A stretch of 40,773 nt of DNA from Alteribacillus sp041949975 (GCF_041949975.1 NZ_JBHFQG010000033.1:1-40773); one strand, 5' to 3'; shown: positions 1-8,988, counted from the stretch's first letter. Numbers and translations: made by a program. The notes: a model not told the origin generated them from the letters alone.

Positions 1-190
1 AGTTGGTTGGACGAGGAAGATCCATTTGGATGATCCGAAGATATTATTACTATTAATTTTGAATGCCGGGACTGTGGGAAGAAAGATGAGGTCCCTGATT
101 TTGTAGTGGAAGAATTTCAGATGGGTCTCGAAAGGAGAAAAAGTAGAAACAGTGTGCCCGTACTGTGATGGCACAATCCCAAGAGATTAA
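1..190 (+). pseudogene. decayed small CxxC zinc-ribbon protein (3' part)
   Basis: Reading from base 1 gives SWLDEEDPFG, an in-frame TGA at 31-33, then a stretch with a CRDCGKKDEV motif. Near 139-145 (a run of A) the frame must shift by one base to continue into VETVCPYCDGTIPRD and a TAA at 188-190. The two CxxC pairs suggest a small zinc-binding protein. The in-frame stop plus the frameshift indicate a broken gene whose 5' end lies outside the window. I do not recognise the family. If either lesion is a sequencing error, the gene could still be partly functional. Confidence 0.5.
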
Positions 191-202
191 TCATCTCTTG
201 GG
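178..202 (+). terminator. perfect 10-bp hairpin at end of the zinc-ribbon remnant
   Basis: CCCAAGAGAT (178-187) and ATCTCTTGGG (193-202) are perfect complements around a 5-base loop that includes the stop codon. No T-run follows, so it is a weak intrinsic terminator at best. From 203 to 423 I see no intact gene. Confidence 0.45.
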
Positions 203-423
203 ACGGAAGTAATTGCGTTAGCGAATTTGTTCTTAGACTTAAACTTTGAAAATAAGGAAACGGCCCCAATTTAATTGGATAATGTGGTAAAGTATATCAA
301 GAATACTAGTAAAAATTTGTATACGAAGAAAGGGATAAAGAAGTTTTTCAGTTGTATCCAGGGTCCTTCATGGGTTTCTGCCCATGCCTTAATTTCCATA
401 TCTATTAGCACTAAAGCCAGGGA

Positions 424-2679
424 TTGGAGGGAAGTGAGTTCTACATGTTAGGTAACGACCTTAAACAGGCTTTGGAGAAGGAAGAATTTCGACTCTTTTA
501 CCAGCCTAAACTTGATTTAGATTCAGGCAAAGTGAAAGGAGGAGAAGCTTTGATTCGGTGGGAACATCCAGAGAGAGGTCTCGTATCTCCCGCGGAGTTT
601 ATACCTGCTGCTGAAGAAACAGGATTAATATTGCCTATTGGGGAATGGGTTTTACGGACAGCTTGTGAGCAAAACAAAACCTGGCAAAAAGAAGGTATCC
701 CCCCTATAGTGATGTCTGTAAATCTTTCTATACGCCAGCTTTATCAGCCCAATTTGGTGGAGATGGTGAAACAGATATTAGAGGAAACGGACCTTGCCCC
801 TGAATATCTTGAGCTGGAGATTACGGAAAGTATGATGATGGATATCCATCATGCTCTTGATGTTATGAGAGAATTAAAAAGTTGCGGCATCCACATTAGC
901 ATGGACGACTTTGGAACTGGATACAGCTCCCTTTATTACTTAAATGAATTTCCTGTCGATAAATTGAAAATTGATCAATCTTTTGTACGTAACTGCACGA
1001 ATGATTCTAAGGAGGGGACTATTGTAAAGACCATTATAGCGATGGCTCATCAGCTGAAGCTCGACGTGGTTGCGGAAGGGGTCGAATCTAAGGAACATTT
1101 AATTTTTCTGCAGCGAAATCTTTGTAATGAAGCCCAAGGATGTCTTTTTAGCAAGCCATTGCCTCCAAAGGAATTCACACAAAAGTATGGAGAAATCGAA
1201 CAAATTGTAACGCAGAGCGGCATTCCTAAAGAACTTTCCAATCAACAATGGAGAGAAGAAGCTTTCCGAACCGCTCGTCAGGAATTAGTGGATACCGTAA
1301 GACAACAGCAAGGGATGATTTTAAAATACACGAAAGTGAATGGGAAATTTATACATACTTTATGTGACGGTGAATTATTGTATCGAATAGGGTTTATTCC
1401 AGAACAAATTCTCGGTAAAGAATTAAGCGATTTTCTCCCAGCCCAGGATGCTGAAAGTAAAATGAAATATTATCAAAGAGCATGGGAAGGCGAGGACCGT
1501 GTCACATATGAAGGGGCCGCAAATGGTGTGTATTACCTGGCTTCCTTACGCCCTGTTAAGAGGAGAGGGCAAGTAGTTGAAGTCATCGCTTCGTGTATCG
1601 ATATTACCGAAAGAAAACAAATAGAAGAGAAATTAAAAGTAAGTGAAGCGAAATATCGTTTTATAACAGAAAATATGATGGATTTGATTGGAGTGTTGGA
1701 TAAAAATGGTATAATCCAATACGCTTCCCCCTCTCATTATATGGTATTGGGATTATCCCCACAGGAATATGAAGGAAAGGCCGCTTTTGATTTCGTACAT
1801 CCAGACGATATTCAGGATATTCAAGAACAGTTTTATTACATGGTTTCGACTAAAAAACCAAGTCAGGGGGAGTGTCGGTACAAAGATGTTCATGGTAAGT
1901 GGGTTTATCTGGAAACCAAAGGAACTCCTGTACTTGGGGCGGATGGTGAAGTAGAACACGTCATTGTTGTAAGTCGTGATATATCGGAACGTAAGAAGAT
2001 CGATGAATTTATTAGAAAAAAGGAAAAACTCTCCGTGGTAGGGCAGTTAGCCGCAGGTGTTGCTCATGAAATTAGAAACCCTATTACTTCCATTAAGGGT
2101 TTTCTTCAAATATTACAACGTGAAATCGATCCCAAGTATACGGAAATGATGTTAACCGAAATCAATGGGGTAGAAAAAATCATAAAAGAGTTTTTATCAC
2201 TTGCTGCCCCGCAAGTAAATAGTGTGTCGGCTGTTCCTATTGTGGATCTTGTAGAGGATGTCGTTACCTTATTTAAAACACAAACCATCATGAATAACGT
2301 CCATATTTTGGAAGACATAGAACCCACCTTACCTCTTATCCATTGCGATGAGGATCAAATAAAACAGGTATTTCTGAACATTCTCCAAAATTCGCTCGAA
2401 GCGATGGCGGATGGAGGAGTTATTCGTATTGAAGTAAGCAGACATGATACCAAAAGGGTTCGGTTTCGATTCATAGATCAGGGATGCGGCATCCCTGAAG
2501 AACGACTGAAAAAAATGGCCGAGCCGTTTTACAGTACAAAAGAAAAAGGGATCGGAATCGGGTTAATGATCAGTGAAAAAATTGTCGAAGAACATGGAGG
2601 CACCATAACCTTTGAAAGTAGCGTCAATCAAGGAACGAAGGTGGATGTTATCTTGCCTTATGACCAAAAAAATAGGTGA
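424..2679 (+). CDS. EAL-PAS-PAS-histidine kinase hybrid
   Basis: A 751-residue protein joining a c-di-GMP phosphodiesterase domain to a histidine kinase. Residues ~8-245 form an EAL domain with the catalytic signatures present: GEALIRW, SVNLS, LEITES, DDFGTGYSS, KIDQSF, AEGVE and QG-LFSKPLP. Two PAS domains follow (~290-405 and ~410-530, each ending in an ITERK or ISERK motif). Then comes a HisKA domain with HEIRNP (phospho-acceptor His548) and an HATPase with FLNILQNSLEAM, DQGCGIP and GIGIGL motifs. The kinase core resembles the KinA/KinE sporulation kinases of Bacillus. No transmembrane segment is evident, so it is probably cytosolic. The start is TTG at 424 or ATG at 445; neither has a well-spaced Shine-Dalgarno. 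The N-terminal EGSEFYM resembles the linker that usually follows a GGDEF domain, so a GGDEF may have been lost upstream. No response regulator is adjacent. The domain calls are firm; the link to the Spo0 phosphorelay is inferred. Confidence 0.9.
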   Translation: MEGSEFYMLGNDLKQALEKEEFRLFYQPKLDLDSGKVKGGEALIRWEHPERGLVSPAEFIPAAEETGLILPIGEWVLRTACEQNKTWQKEGIPPIVMSVNLSIRQLYQPNLVEMVKQILEETDLAPEYLELEITESMMMDIHHALDVMRELKSCGIHISMDDFGTGYSSLYYLNEFPVDKLKIDQSFVRNCTNDSKEGTIVKTIIAMAHQLKLDVVAEGVESKEHLIFLQRNLCNEAQGCLFSKPLPPKEFTQKYGEIEQIVTQSGIPKELSNQQWREEAFRTARQELVDTVRQQQGMILKYTKVNGKFIHTLCDGELLYRIGFIPEQILGKELSDFLPAQDAESKMKYYQRAWEGEDRVTYEGAANGVYYLASLRPVKRRGQVVEVIASCIDITERKQIEEKLKVSEAKYRFITENMMDLIGVLDKNGIIQYASPSHYMVLGLSPQEYEGKAAFDFVHPDDIQDIQEQFYYMVSTKKPSQGECRYKDVHGKWVYLETKGTPVLGADGEVEHVIVVSRDISERKKIDEFIRKKEKLSVVGQLAAGVAHEIRNPITSIKGFLQILQREIDPKYTEMMLTEINGVEKIIKEFLSLAAPQVNSVSAVPIVDLVEDVVTLFKTQTIMNNVHILEDIEPTLPLIHCDEDQIKQVFLNILQNSLEAMADGGVIRIEVSRHDTKRVRFRFIDQGCGIPEERLKKMAEPFYSTKEKGIGIGLMISEKIVEEHGGTITFESSVNQGTKVDVILPYDQKNR

Positions 2680-2680
2680 A

Positions 2681-2709
2681 GGTGCGGCAACTGGAGCTGC
2701 ACCTTTTTT
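2681..2709 (+). terminator. intrinsic terminator of the EAL-kinase gene
   Basis: Arms at 2681-2688 and 2696-2703 (GGTGCGGC / GCTGCACC, one G-U pair) are followed by six T residues. It starts two bases after the kinase stop codon. Confidence 0.85.
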
Positions 2710-2726
2710 AGGCCTAAGCATATTTT

Positions 2727-2834
2727 ATGTATAACGCTGCACGACCTTCTGTTCAAGCTGCAGCAGGAATCTGTGTAATATCTATTTTAATAGGATGGGT
2801 TCCAATAATGTATACGCTATATCCTTTGATCTAA
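2727..2834 (+). other. short hydrophobic ORF or C-terminal membrane fragment
   Basis: A 35-codon frame starting ATG at 2727 reads MYNAARPSVQAAAGICVISI and continues into a hydrophobic stretch ending YTLYPLI. It has no Shine-Dalgarno, and its stop lies inside the following hairpin. It looks like the last transmembrane helix of a transporter rather than a free-standing gene, and I cannot assign it. Confidence 0.3.
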
Positions 2835-2847
2835 AAGGATATAGCGT
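2814..2847. terminator. 14-bp hairpin downstream of the Mur ligase gene
   Basis: ACGCTATATCCTTT (2814-2827) pairs perfectly with AAAGGATATAGCGT (2834-2847). It lies 15 bases past the stop of the minus-strand Mur ligase and probably ends that transcript. The T-run is poor on both strands. Confidence 0.55.
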
Positions 2848-2862
2848 TTAAAGGAAATGATT

Positions 2863-4008
2863 TTAACAAACCTTTCTCTTAGAATTCTTTTGCTTTCGAT
2901 AATAGGTGTCAAGGCTATGTCTTGCTACAAATTCGGATGTGTTTTTCATTCGCATCCGGTGCGAGCCTTTTACTAAAATAATACTTTTAGGAGAGACATA
3001 GTTTTTTAACAAATGGTGCAATTGTTTCCGATTAGTAAAGGCATAGATCTTTTTGGAGGGATATCCTTTACGAACAGCCGCTCTCTTTATCTCCTTCGCT
3101 TGTTCACCGAATACGAATATCCTATGAATGCCTTTTCTAGCTAAATATTTTCCTACTTCCCGATGTCCTTTATTAGAGTACCTTCCTAGTTCGAGCATAC
3201 TTCCGATTACGGCTATTTTTTTCTTGCGTTTACCGAGTTTTATGAGGACATCTGATGCAGCTTTGACGGATTGAGGGTTTGCATTAAACGTGTCATCTAT
3301 TAATAGGGAGTTAAAAGGTAATGGAATAGCATTTAATCTTCGGACAGGGGGTTTGAATCTTTTTAAACCCAATCTTATCTGCCGAGGGGAAAACCGCAGT
3401 TTATCCGCTATAGCAATAGCAAACAACGCGTTTATGACGTTGTGTGTCCCGAATGTCGGAATAAAGAAATGTTCCCACTTCCTGTTTAAACGAACTTTAA
3501 ATGTCATGCCATGTTTTGTATAACGAATGTTTTTGGCTTGGTAATGAGCTCGTTTTTTAATCCCGACCGTCACGAGCCTGCCTTTAAACTTCTTCGTTTT
3601 TAGAAGTTTAGAATTCTTGTCATCTTTATTTATCAGTAATGTTCCTTTGGGATTCATATACTTAATCATCGCCGATTTAGCTTTAGCAGTTGCTTTTATA
3701 TTGTTTCCCAGCTTTCCAAAATGGGCTGTCCCCACGTTTGTGATAACCCCAAAATTAGGTTTAATATAACGAAAATGATTTTTCCCTGCTTCTCTGCCCA
3801 GCCCCATTTCTAATATAGCTGCTTGATGAGAAGGCTTGATTTTTTGTGCAATTCTTCTTGTATGCTTAGGTAGATTACGATTCCCTGGAGTTTTTAACAC
3901 ATGGTTCCATTTGGTTTTAAAAATAGAATGAATAAGTGCAGTGGAAGTGGATTTTCCAGCACTCCCTGTCACTCCAATGATAGGGATTTTCGGAATCTTA
4001 GATGCCAA
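2863..4008 (-). CDS. MurF-like Mur ligase lacking domain 1
   Basis: A 381-residue Mur ligase family protein. The P-loop GVTGSAGKST is at residues 12-21 (Lys19). It is followed by an EMGLGREAGK motif, the NVGTAHFGKLG segment typical of MurF, and a C-terminal ligase domain with DDTFNANPQS and IGSMLELG. MurF enzymes join D-Ala-D-Ala to the UDP-MurNAc-tripeptide and are ~450 residues. Here the N-terminal UDP-substrate domain is absent and the protein begins almost at the P-loop. It is also extremely rich in Lys and Arg, with a basic tail. The start is TTG at 4008, eight bases after a perfect AAGGAGG. The central domain should still bind ATP, but the substrate is uncertain: it may be a paralogue working on another peptide or cell-wall precursor. 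It is unlikely to be the only MurF of the cell. Confidence 0.8.
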   Translation of the reverse strand: MASKIPKIPIIGVTGSAGKSTSTALIHSIFKTKWNHVLKTPGNRNLPKHTRRIAQKIKPSHQAAILEMGLGREAGKNHFRYIKPNFGVITNVGTAHFGKLGNNIKATAKAKSAMIKYMNPKGTLLINKDDKNSKLLKTKKFKGRLVTVGIKKRAHYQAKNIRYTKHGMTFKVRLNRKWEHFFIPTFGTHNVINALFAIAIADKLRFSPRQIRLGLKRFKPPVRRLNAIPLPFNSLLIDDTFNANPQSVKAASDVLIKLGKRKKKIAVIGSMLELGRYSNKGHREVGKYLARKGIHRIFVFGEQAKEIKRAAVRKGYPSKKIYAFTNRKQLHHLLKNYVSPKSIILVKGSHRMRMKNTSEFVARHSLDTYYRKQKNSKRKVC

Positions 4009-4302
4009 TAGGTTCTCCTCCTTGTAAAAGTTTTATCATATCTATGTATTTTATTTTCTGAAATAGAGTTAGTGCGGGGAAGATTCCTATTTTTTTCAAA
4101 AAAAGGCCTTTGTAGTTTCACTTGAGTGGGATATGGAAATGTGAAATAAATAATTTTGTAGATTTTATTAAAAAATAACACGAGTTTCGTTGCCGATGTT
4201 GCGTATCTGCTTTTTGATTCTATGAATGTGCTGCTTTACTACGGCACGCCGATGTTTATTTTGCTTATTCTTATCGAAATAAAGCCATACCGGGAAATTT
4301 TC

Positions 4303-4697
4303 TTAAGTCCTCGCGTTCCTCAGAATATCTCTACCAAACATCGTGTAATGGTCCGTTAAGATACCCAGCAGGTTTAAAAGAGCCGGCATCACATCGACCT
4401 GCCCGGAAACACTGTTAAGTGTCTTTCCTTCCATACCCGGAATGTGGATGAGAAGCGGAACTTTTTGTAATTTTGTGCTTTCGTACGCATCAATGTCTTT
4501 ATTTAAAAAATCTCCTAACAGTTCATTGTGACTGTCTGAAATGCCATAATCATCGCCGTAAATGACAAAATCGTATTGTCGTTTATTTCTTCTTTTCTAT
4601 GAATCTGTCAAGCGCTTCATCTGTATAACGAACGGTTGAAACGTAATTGTTCAGGACTTCACTTTCGAAATCCAGGTGCGTTTTACTTTTTCAAAAA
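4303..4697 (-). pseudogene. lipoteichoic acid synthase-like remnant
   Basis: Minus-strand translation gives two pieces of the extracellular sulfatase-like domain of LtaS-type phosphoglycerol transferases. The upstream piece (from ~4697) contains NNYVSTVRYTDEALDRFIEK and then hits a stop near 4590. In another frame the next piece begins FVIYGDDYGISDSHNELLGD and runs through VPLLIHIPGM and GQVDVMPALLNLLGI to a stop at 4303-4305. The typical family motif is YGDHYGIS-HN, so His has become Asp here. The membrane part and most of the catalytic domain are missing, so this is a degraded fragment. Bases 4009-4300 and 4698-4784 hold no other convincing gene. Confidence 0.7.
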
Positions 4698-4784
4698 GAT
4701 TGACTAATCAGATTGATTCGACTAGGAAGAAGTGTTAGTATATTCATATTTGATAGAGAAAGAACAGCAGGAGGAGATAGGACC

Positions 4785-6221
4785 ATGGTCACATTTTTGG
4801 GAGCAATTATTCTACTTATTGTTGGTTATATGTTTTATGCCAAATTCGTGGAACGTGTTTTTGTCATAGATGATCAAGCCGCTACTCCCGCTTATACGAA
4901 GCGGGATAATTTAGATTTTGTGCCGATGAGCTGGTGGAAAGGCAACTTGATTCAATTACTAAATATTGCCGGTCTTGGCCCGATCTACGGGGCGGTGGCC
5001 GGCGCTTTATACGGTCCGGCGGCATTTATTTGGATCGTGGTTGGCTGTATTTTCGCCGGAGCGGTTCATGATTATTTTTCCGGAATGATGTCGCTTCGGC
5101 ATAACGGAGCACAATTTCCAACGCTTGTCGGACGGTATTTAGGGAAGTATGCGAAAGCTGTCATTAATGGGGTATCGCTCGTTTTAATGATTTTAGTGGC
5201 TGCGGCATTCACAGCGGGGCCAGCCCAATTAATTTCTCAGATTACATCGCTTAGCTTTATGATGGCATTAGCTCTTATTTTTGCTTATTTTGTTATAGCC
5301 ACCATTTTACCGGTGAATCGCATTATTGGGCGCATTTATCCGTTGTTTGGAGCGATCCTTCTCATCATGGCCGCAGCTGTCGCGGTGGCACTGCTTTTCT
5401 CTGAACAGCCGATCCCGAATGTAACCGTTGAAAATTTACATCCTGGCGAGCTGCCGATTTGGCCGCTCTTGATGGTCACGATTTCTTGTGGCGCGATTTC
5501 CGGGTTTCATTGTACGCAAAGTCCGATTATCGCACGGACGATGAAAAAGGAATCCGACGGCCGGAAGATTTTTTACGGTGCGATGATTACAGAAGGCGTG
5601 ATTGCTCTTGTATGGGCTGCCGCTGGAATGACGTTCTTTAATGGAACGGCCGGGCTGCAGGGAGCATTGGATGCAGGAGGACCATCCGGGGTCGTAAACG
5701 ACATTTCAACCTCGCTTCTTGGAACGATCGGAGGAATCCTTGCGATTTTAACTGTTGTTATTTTGCCGATCACGACAGGGGATACAGCACTTCGTTCGTC
5801 TCGAATGATCCTGGCCGATGTGCTTGCGAAGTTTATCAATATGGAAAGCAAACTAAAAGTGCTGCTTGTAAGCATACCCGTTGCCATCCCGACCTTTTTC
5901 TTAGCAACGATCGATTACACTTTCTTATGGAGATATGTCGGATGGACCAACCAGGTTGTTGCCACGTTCATGCTTTGGACGGCCGCCGTATTTTTGTTAA
6001 AACATCAAAAGCTGCACTGGATTTGCGGAGTGCCGGCGATCTTTATGACAGGTGTCGTTTGCACCTACATCTTTTACGCACCAGAAGGCTTAGACATGGA
6101 CTATCAATTATCTATGATCATCGGATTCTTGCTGACATCGCTGGTTGTTATCTGGTATGCAGTTCAAATCATAAAGTACAAGAAGAAAAAACAAGACAAG
6201 CCAGCCACGCATGCGGCATAA
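4785..6221 (+). CDS. cstA: CstA-family transporter (short form)
   Basis: A 478-residue polytopic membrane protein of the carbon-starvation CstA/BtsT family, whose studied members import pyruvate or peptides. Family signatures include NIAGLGPIYGAVAGALYGPA near the N-terminus, the HDYFSGMMSLRHNG loop and CGAISGFHCTQSP in the middle. About a dozen hydrophobic segments are visible and the tail is basic (YKKKKQDK). The frame is open upstream to 4713, but the ATG at 4785, preceded by GGAGGAGAT, is the natural start. Other CstA proteins are often 600-700 residues, so this is a short form. It stands alone, and no LytS/LytT-type regulator adjoins it. The family is certain; the substrate is not. Confidence 0.9.
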   Translation: MVTFLGAIILLIVGYMFYAKFVERVFVIDDQAATPAYTKRDNLDFVPMSWWKGNLIQLLNIAGLGPIYGAVAGALYGPAAFIWIVVGCIFAGAVHDYFSGMMSLRHNGAQFPTLVGRYLGKYAKAVINGVSLVLMILVAAAFTAGPAQLISQITSLSFMMALALIFAYFVIATILPVNRIIGRIYPLFGAILLIMAAAVAVALLFSEQPIPNVTVENLHPGELPIWPLLMVTISCGAISGFHCTQSPIIARTMKKESDGRKIFYGAMITEGVIALVWAAAGMTFFNGTAGLQGALDAGGPSGVVNDISTSLLGTIGGILAILTVVILPITTGDTALRSSRMILADVLAKFINMESKLKVLLVSIPVAIPTFFLATIDYTFLWRYVGWTNQVVATFMLWTAAVFLLKHQKLHWICGVPAIFMTGVVCTYIFYAPEGLDMDYQLSMIIGFLLTSLVVIWYAVQIIKYKKKKQDKPATHAA

Positions 6222-6231
6222 CATTAGAAAG

Positions 6232-6262
6232 CTATCCTTCCACAAAGCGAAGGGTAGTTTTT
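6232..6262 (+). terminator. intrinsic terminator of cstA
   Basis: Arms CTATCCTTC (6232-6240) and GAAGGGTAG (6249-6257) are followed by TTTTT. It lies just after the cstA stop. Confidence 0.85.
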
Positions 6263-6475
6263 ATTATATAGAGATCATTCAACTTATTTTTATTTTTTTG
6301 TTTAGCAATCAAGCCTTATTATTGAATAGGAGAAGGAGTGATGGAAATACTGAGGGTACATGTGTTTTTTGTTTAAAGACTAAATAACACAATAAGGTTT
6401 CGAAATCCGGTGAGTGACAAGAAAGAATGAAAGAGCAGGAACAGATAGAAAAATGTCGAGAAAAGGAGGCAAATC

Positions 6476-6778
6476 ATGAAACTGTCTGCAGCTGCGAAGT
6501 TTATTTCGGGTGGATTTGAAGCCCTGTTAGCAATCCCTTTCATTGGAGGAAGTATCGTCATTTTGAGTGGTTATTCGGCGTTGGGAACGGCCGTGGTACT
6601 TCATATTATTACGCTAATTATCACGTTTTTGTATCGGACACCAAAAACGCCCAGTATTGTTGGGATTATTACCTCGATTATATCAGCACTTCCCGTGGTT
6701 GGCTGGATTCTGCACACGATTACAGCGATTTTACTGCTAACTAGTGCAATGAGGGACCTCCGGCGAAGAAGGGAATAG
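6476..6778 (+). CDS. small membrane protein, 100 aa
   Basis: The start ATG at 6476 follows a strong AAAAGGAGG with seven-base spacing. The product has three hydrophobic segments (about residues 8-32, 37-52 and 58-90) and a basic, charged C-terminus (RDLRRRRE), giving a cytoplasmic tail by the positive-inside rule. I do not recognise a named family. It stands alone, with a hairpin downstream. The upstream 6263-6475 segment has only trivial ORFs. Confidence 0.75.
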   Translation: MKLSAAAKFISGGFEALLAIPFIGGSIVILSGYSALGTAVVLHIITLIITFLYRTPKTPSIVGIITSIISALPVVGWILHTITAILLLTSAMRDLRRRRE

Positions 6779-6834
6779 CACTACAATGTACGGCAGCATT
6801 TGCTTAATTTCTAGAACTCATAATGACAGAAGAA

Positions 6835-6883
6835 CGACTCCTCTTCATAATCCATTTAACGATTATCTTATGAAGAAGAGTCG
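6835..6883. terminator. hairpin between convergent small membrane protein and cls
   Basis: CGACTC-C-TCTTCATAA (6835-6850) pairs with TTATGAAGA-A-GAGTCG (6868-6883), followed by a weak T-rich stretch. It lies between convergent genes and could serve both. Confidence 0.7.
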
Positions 6884-7008
6884 CTTTATTTATGGCTTTT
6901 CGAGTTTTTACTGTTTTTTCTATACATGATCTTTGCTTTTTCTGCATTTGCAGCAAGAGCAAAGAGTTTTAAGTCAGATTTTAAAAAAAAGAGAATAAGC
7001 TGCAAAAT

Positions 7009-8499
7009 TTACAATAAAGGGGAAAACAAACGTGCTCCTTGCTCCATTACGCGTTGTGACAAAGAGCGTCGTGTCAAATCTTCGATACGCAACGGTACAG
7101 AATCGTTAAGGTCTCGCTCGAATTGTTTTGTAAGGTCCTCTGCCACGTCAGAACTGTAAATGAATTCACACGTCTCATAACTTAGACGAAAACTTCTTAA
7201 ATCCCAGTTTGCTGCGCCAATTTCAGCGATTTCCCCATCGATGGTCATCTGTTTTGCATGCAGCATGCCTTTATTGTACTGATAAATTTTAACCCCTGCT
7301 TCTAACAATTCTCCAAAATAAGTCCTGCTGGCAGCCTCCACGATTTTTTTATCCACATTAAGGGGTACCAGCAATCTTACCCGTACTCCTCGGGCAACTG
7401 CTGTCTTTAACGCCATAAGGATGTCCTCATCGGGTATAAAATAGGGAGTTGTTATATCAATAGAACGGCTCGCTTGAGATAAGCAAATAAAGTAGGCCTC
7501 TCGAATTACCGGCGTAGGGATTCCAGGATTTCCTTCCAGCGTCTGAATATAAGCTTTGTTCAAAGAATCTGTACTTTGGGTGGTGTGTATATCATTTGTA
7601 TCTCCTAACTCAGCACTCCATTCTGTTGATAAATGGGAGAGAGCTTTCATGTTAGAGGAGGAATGGTTTTTAGAATGAGTTTGTTCAGTCTTTCTCCCAT
7701 TACGTGCTTTTATCCGTTCCGGTAAGGCGAGTTGCCAATGAACCTCGAAAATTTTTTGTAAATCTGCCGAAGCTTCGCCATCAATGTACAAATGGGTGTC
7801 GCGCCAATACCCTACATCCGGCTTCAATCCAGTATACTCGTACCCGACATTGATTCCACCAGTAAAAGCTTTTTCCCCATCAATCGTAACAATCTTACAA
7901 TGATCCCGGTAATTCCAATTGGACAGGATCCAGGGAAAACGCAAGGGAAAGATCGTCCGACATTTAATCCCCGCCTCCGTCATACGCGTGATTTGATGTC
8001 GCGGGAATTTCGAACTCCCTAAACCGTCTCTTATAAAACGGACACGAACACCTGCTTTGGCCCGTTCTACTAGCTCATTCGTTATGCGCCTGCCAACTTG
8101 ATCATCCCTGTATATAAAATATTCCAGATCAATCGTGTTTTGTGCGCTTTGCAGGGATTCAATAAGTTTTTCATAGGTCTCCATGCCATTTATGAGGGGT
8201 TGGACTTTGCTTGTACGAAGTCCATGAACGCTTAAGTGGCTTAAAGCCTGAGAGATGACGGAGGCCGAGCGGCTGAATGAATCAGGAAGTTGATCTGGCT
8301 CCTTATTCGAAGAAGTTAAGTTTTTACTACGAATACCCACAGGGTTCGTTGAACTGAGATAGAAAACGAAACCAATGATAGGCAAAATAAGGCTGATGGC
8401 CAGCCAATTTAAAGCCTTGGCCGGTCGGCGGACCTCTCGTATCGCAATGATCAACATAAACAACGCATTAAATAGGAAAAGTATAAGAATCCAAATCAT
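7009..8499 (-). CDS. cls: cardiolipin synthase
   Basis: A 496-residue phospholipase D superfamily enzyme that condenses two phosphatidylglycerols into cardiolipin at the cytoplasmic membrane. Two N-terminal transmembrane helices (residues ~2-20 and ~30-48) are followed by a linker and two HKD motifs. The first has His200, Lys202 and Asp207 (HCKIVTIDGEKAFTGG); the second begins at His414 (HAKQMTIDGE, then GAANWD). Length and layout match ClsA-type bacterial synthases. The start ATG at 8499 is preceded by AAGGGGGT. The gene is monocistronic and convergent with the 100-aa membrane protein gene. An interdomain stretch around residues 280-300 is rich in Ser, His and Lys, as is common in Bacillaceae Cls. 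Confidence 0.93.
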   Translation of the reverse strand: MIWILILFLFNALFMLIIAIREVRRPAKALNWLAISLILPIIGFVFYLSSTNPVGIRSKNLTSSNKEPDQLPDSFSRSASVISQALSHLSVHGLRTSKVQPLINGMETYEKLIESLQSAQNTIDLEYFIYRDDQVGRRITNELVERAKAGVRVRFIRDGLGSSKFPRHQITRMTEAGIKCRTIFPLRFPWILSNWNYRDHCKIVTIDGEKAFTGGINVGYEYTGLKPDVGYWRDTHLYIDGEASADLQKIFEVHWQLALPERIKARNGRKTEQTHSKNHSSSNMKALSHLSTEWSAELGDTNDIHTTQSTDSLNKAYIQTLEGNPGIPTPVIREAYFICLSQASRSIDITTPYFIPDEDILMALKTAVARGVRVRLLVPLNVDKKIVEAASRTYFGELLEAGVKIYQYNKGMLHAKQMTIDGEIAEIGAANWDLRSFRLSYETCEFIYSSDVAEDLTKQFERDLNDSVPLRIEDLTRRSLSQRVMEQGARLFSPLL

Positions 8500-8680
8500 C
8501 TGAAATTACCCCCTTGTTAACCTATAACATGTGCGAACTGTAACAACCGTATTCACTTAAACACTAAAAGTGCTAAAGATAAAAATATTTATCGTACCGT
8601 TCATTAACAATTTTGTATAAGTCTAATTTCTTAGCAGAAAATAATAGTGGCGTATTCATAAATCAAGGAGGCGACTAAAT

Positions 8681-8854
8681 TTGTATAACAATAATAATTT
8701 ATTAAGAGTGGGACTCGCTGCAATACTTTTAACAACTGTTTACACAGCAATATTAGCATCCATACAAATAACAACGAAAAATAGGGTTGATTATCTATAT
8801 TTTCTAGAAAAAATTGTTGGAGAAAAAATAGAGGGCAAAGGCTTTAGAGAATGA
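8681..8854 (+). CDS. small membrane protein, 57 aa
   Basis: A TTG start at 8681 lies nine bases after a perfect AAGGAGG (8665-8671). The 57-residue product begins MYNNNNLLRVGLAAILLTTV. It has one transmembrane helix (~residues 8-28) and a charged C-terminal tail with YFLEKIVGEKIEGKG. The excellent ribosome binding site argues for a real gene. No family is recognised. Confidence 0.6.
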   Translation: MYNNNNLLRVGLAAILLTTVYTAILASIQITTKNRVDYLYFLEKIVGEKIEGKGFRE

Positions 8855-8988
8855 AGGAAAGGGGAAGGCAGGGTTTAAACTGAATTTTTATAAATCCATT
8901 CTTCCCCCCCAAAAAGCAAAGTCTATAATCATTAACACTGGAGACTATCGCACACTTTGAAAATTTTCAGAGGGGAGTAAATGTTTAT

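Noticed and set aside
1050..1241. Minus-strand ORF inside the EAL domain gene
   Set aside because: It lies fully within a strongly supported coding frame, with no ribosome binding site and no family similarity.
4713..4784. Extended 24-residue N-terminus of CstA
   Set aside because: The extra residues are polar and unlike the family; ATG 4785 has an ideal GGAGGAG upstream.
5573..5887. 104-codon minus-strand ORF within cstA
   Set aside because: Antisense shadow of a membrane protein gene with biased codons; no start signal.
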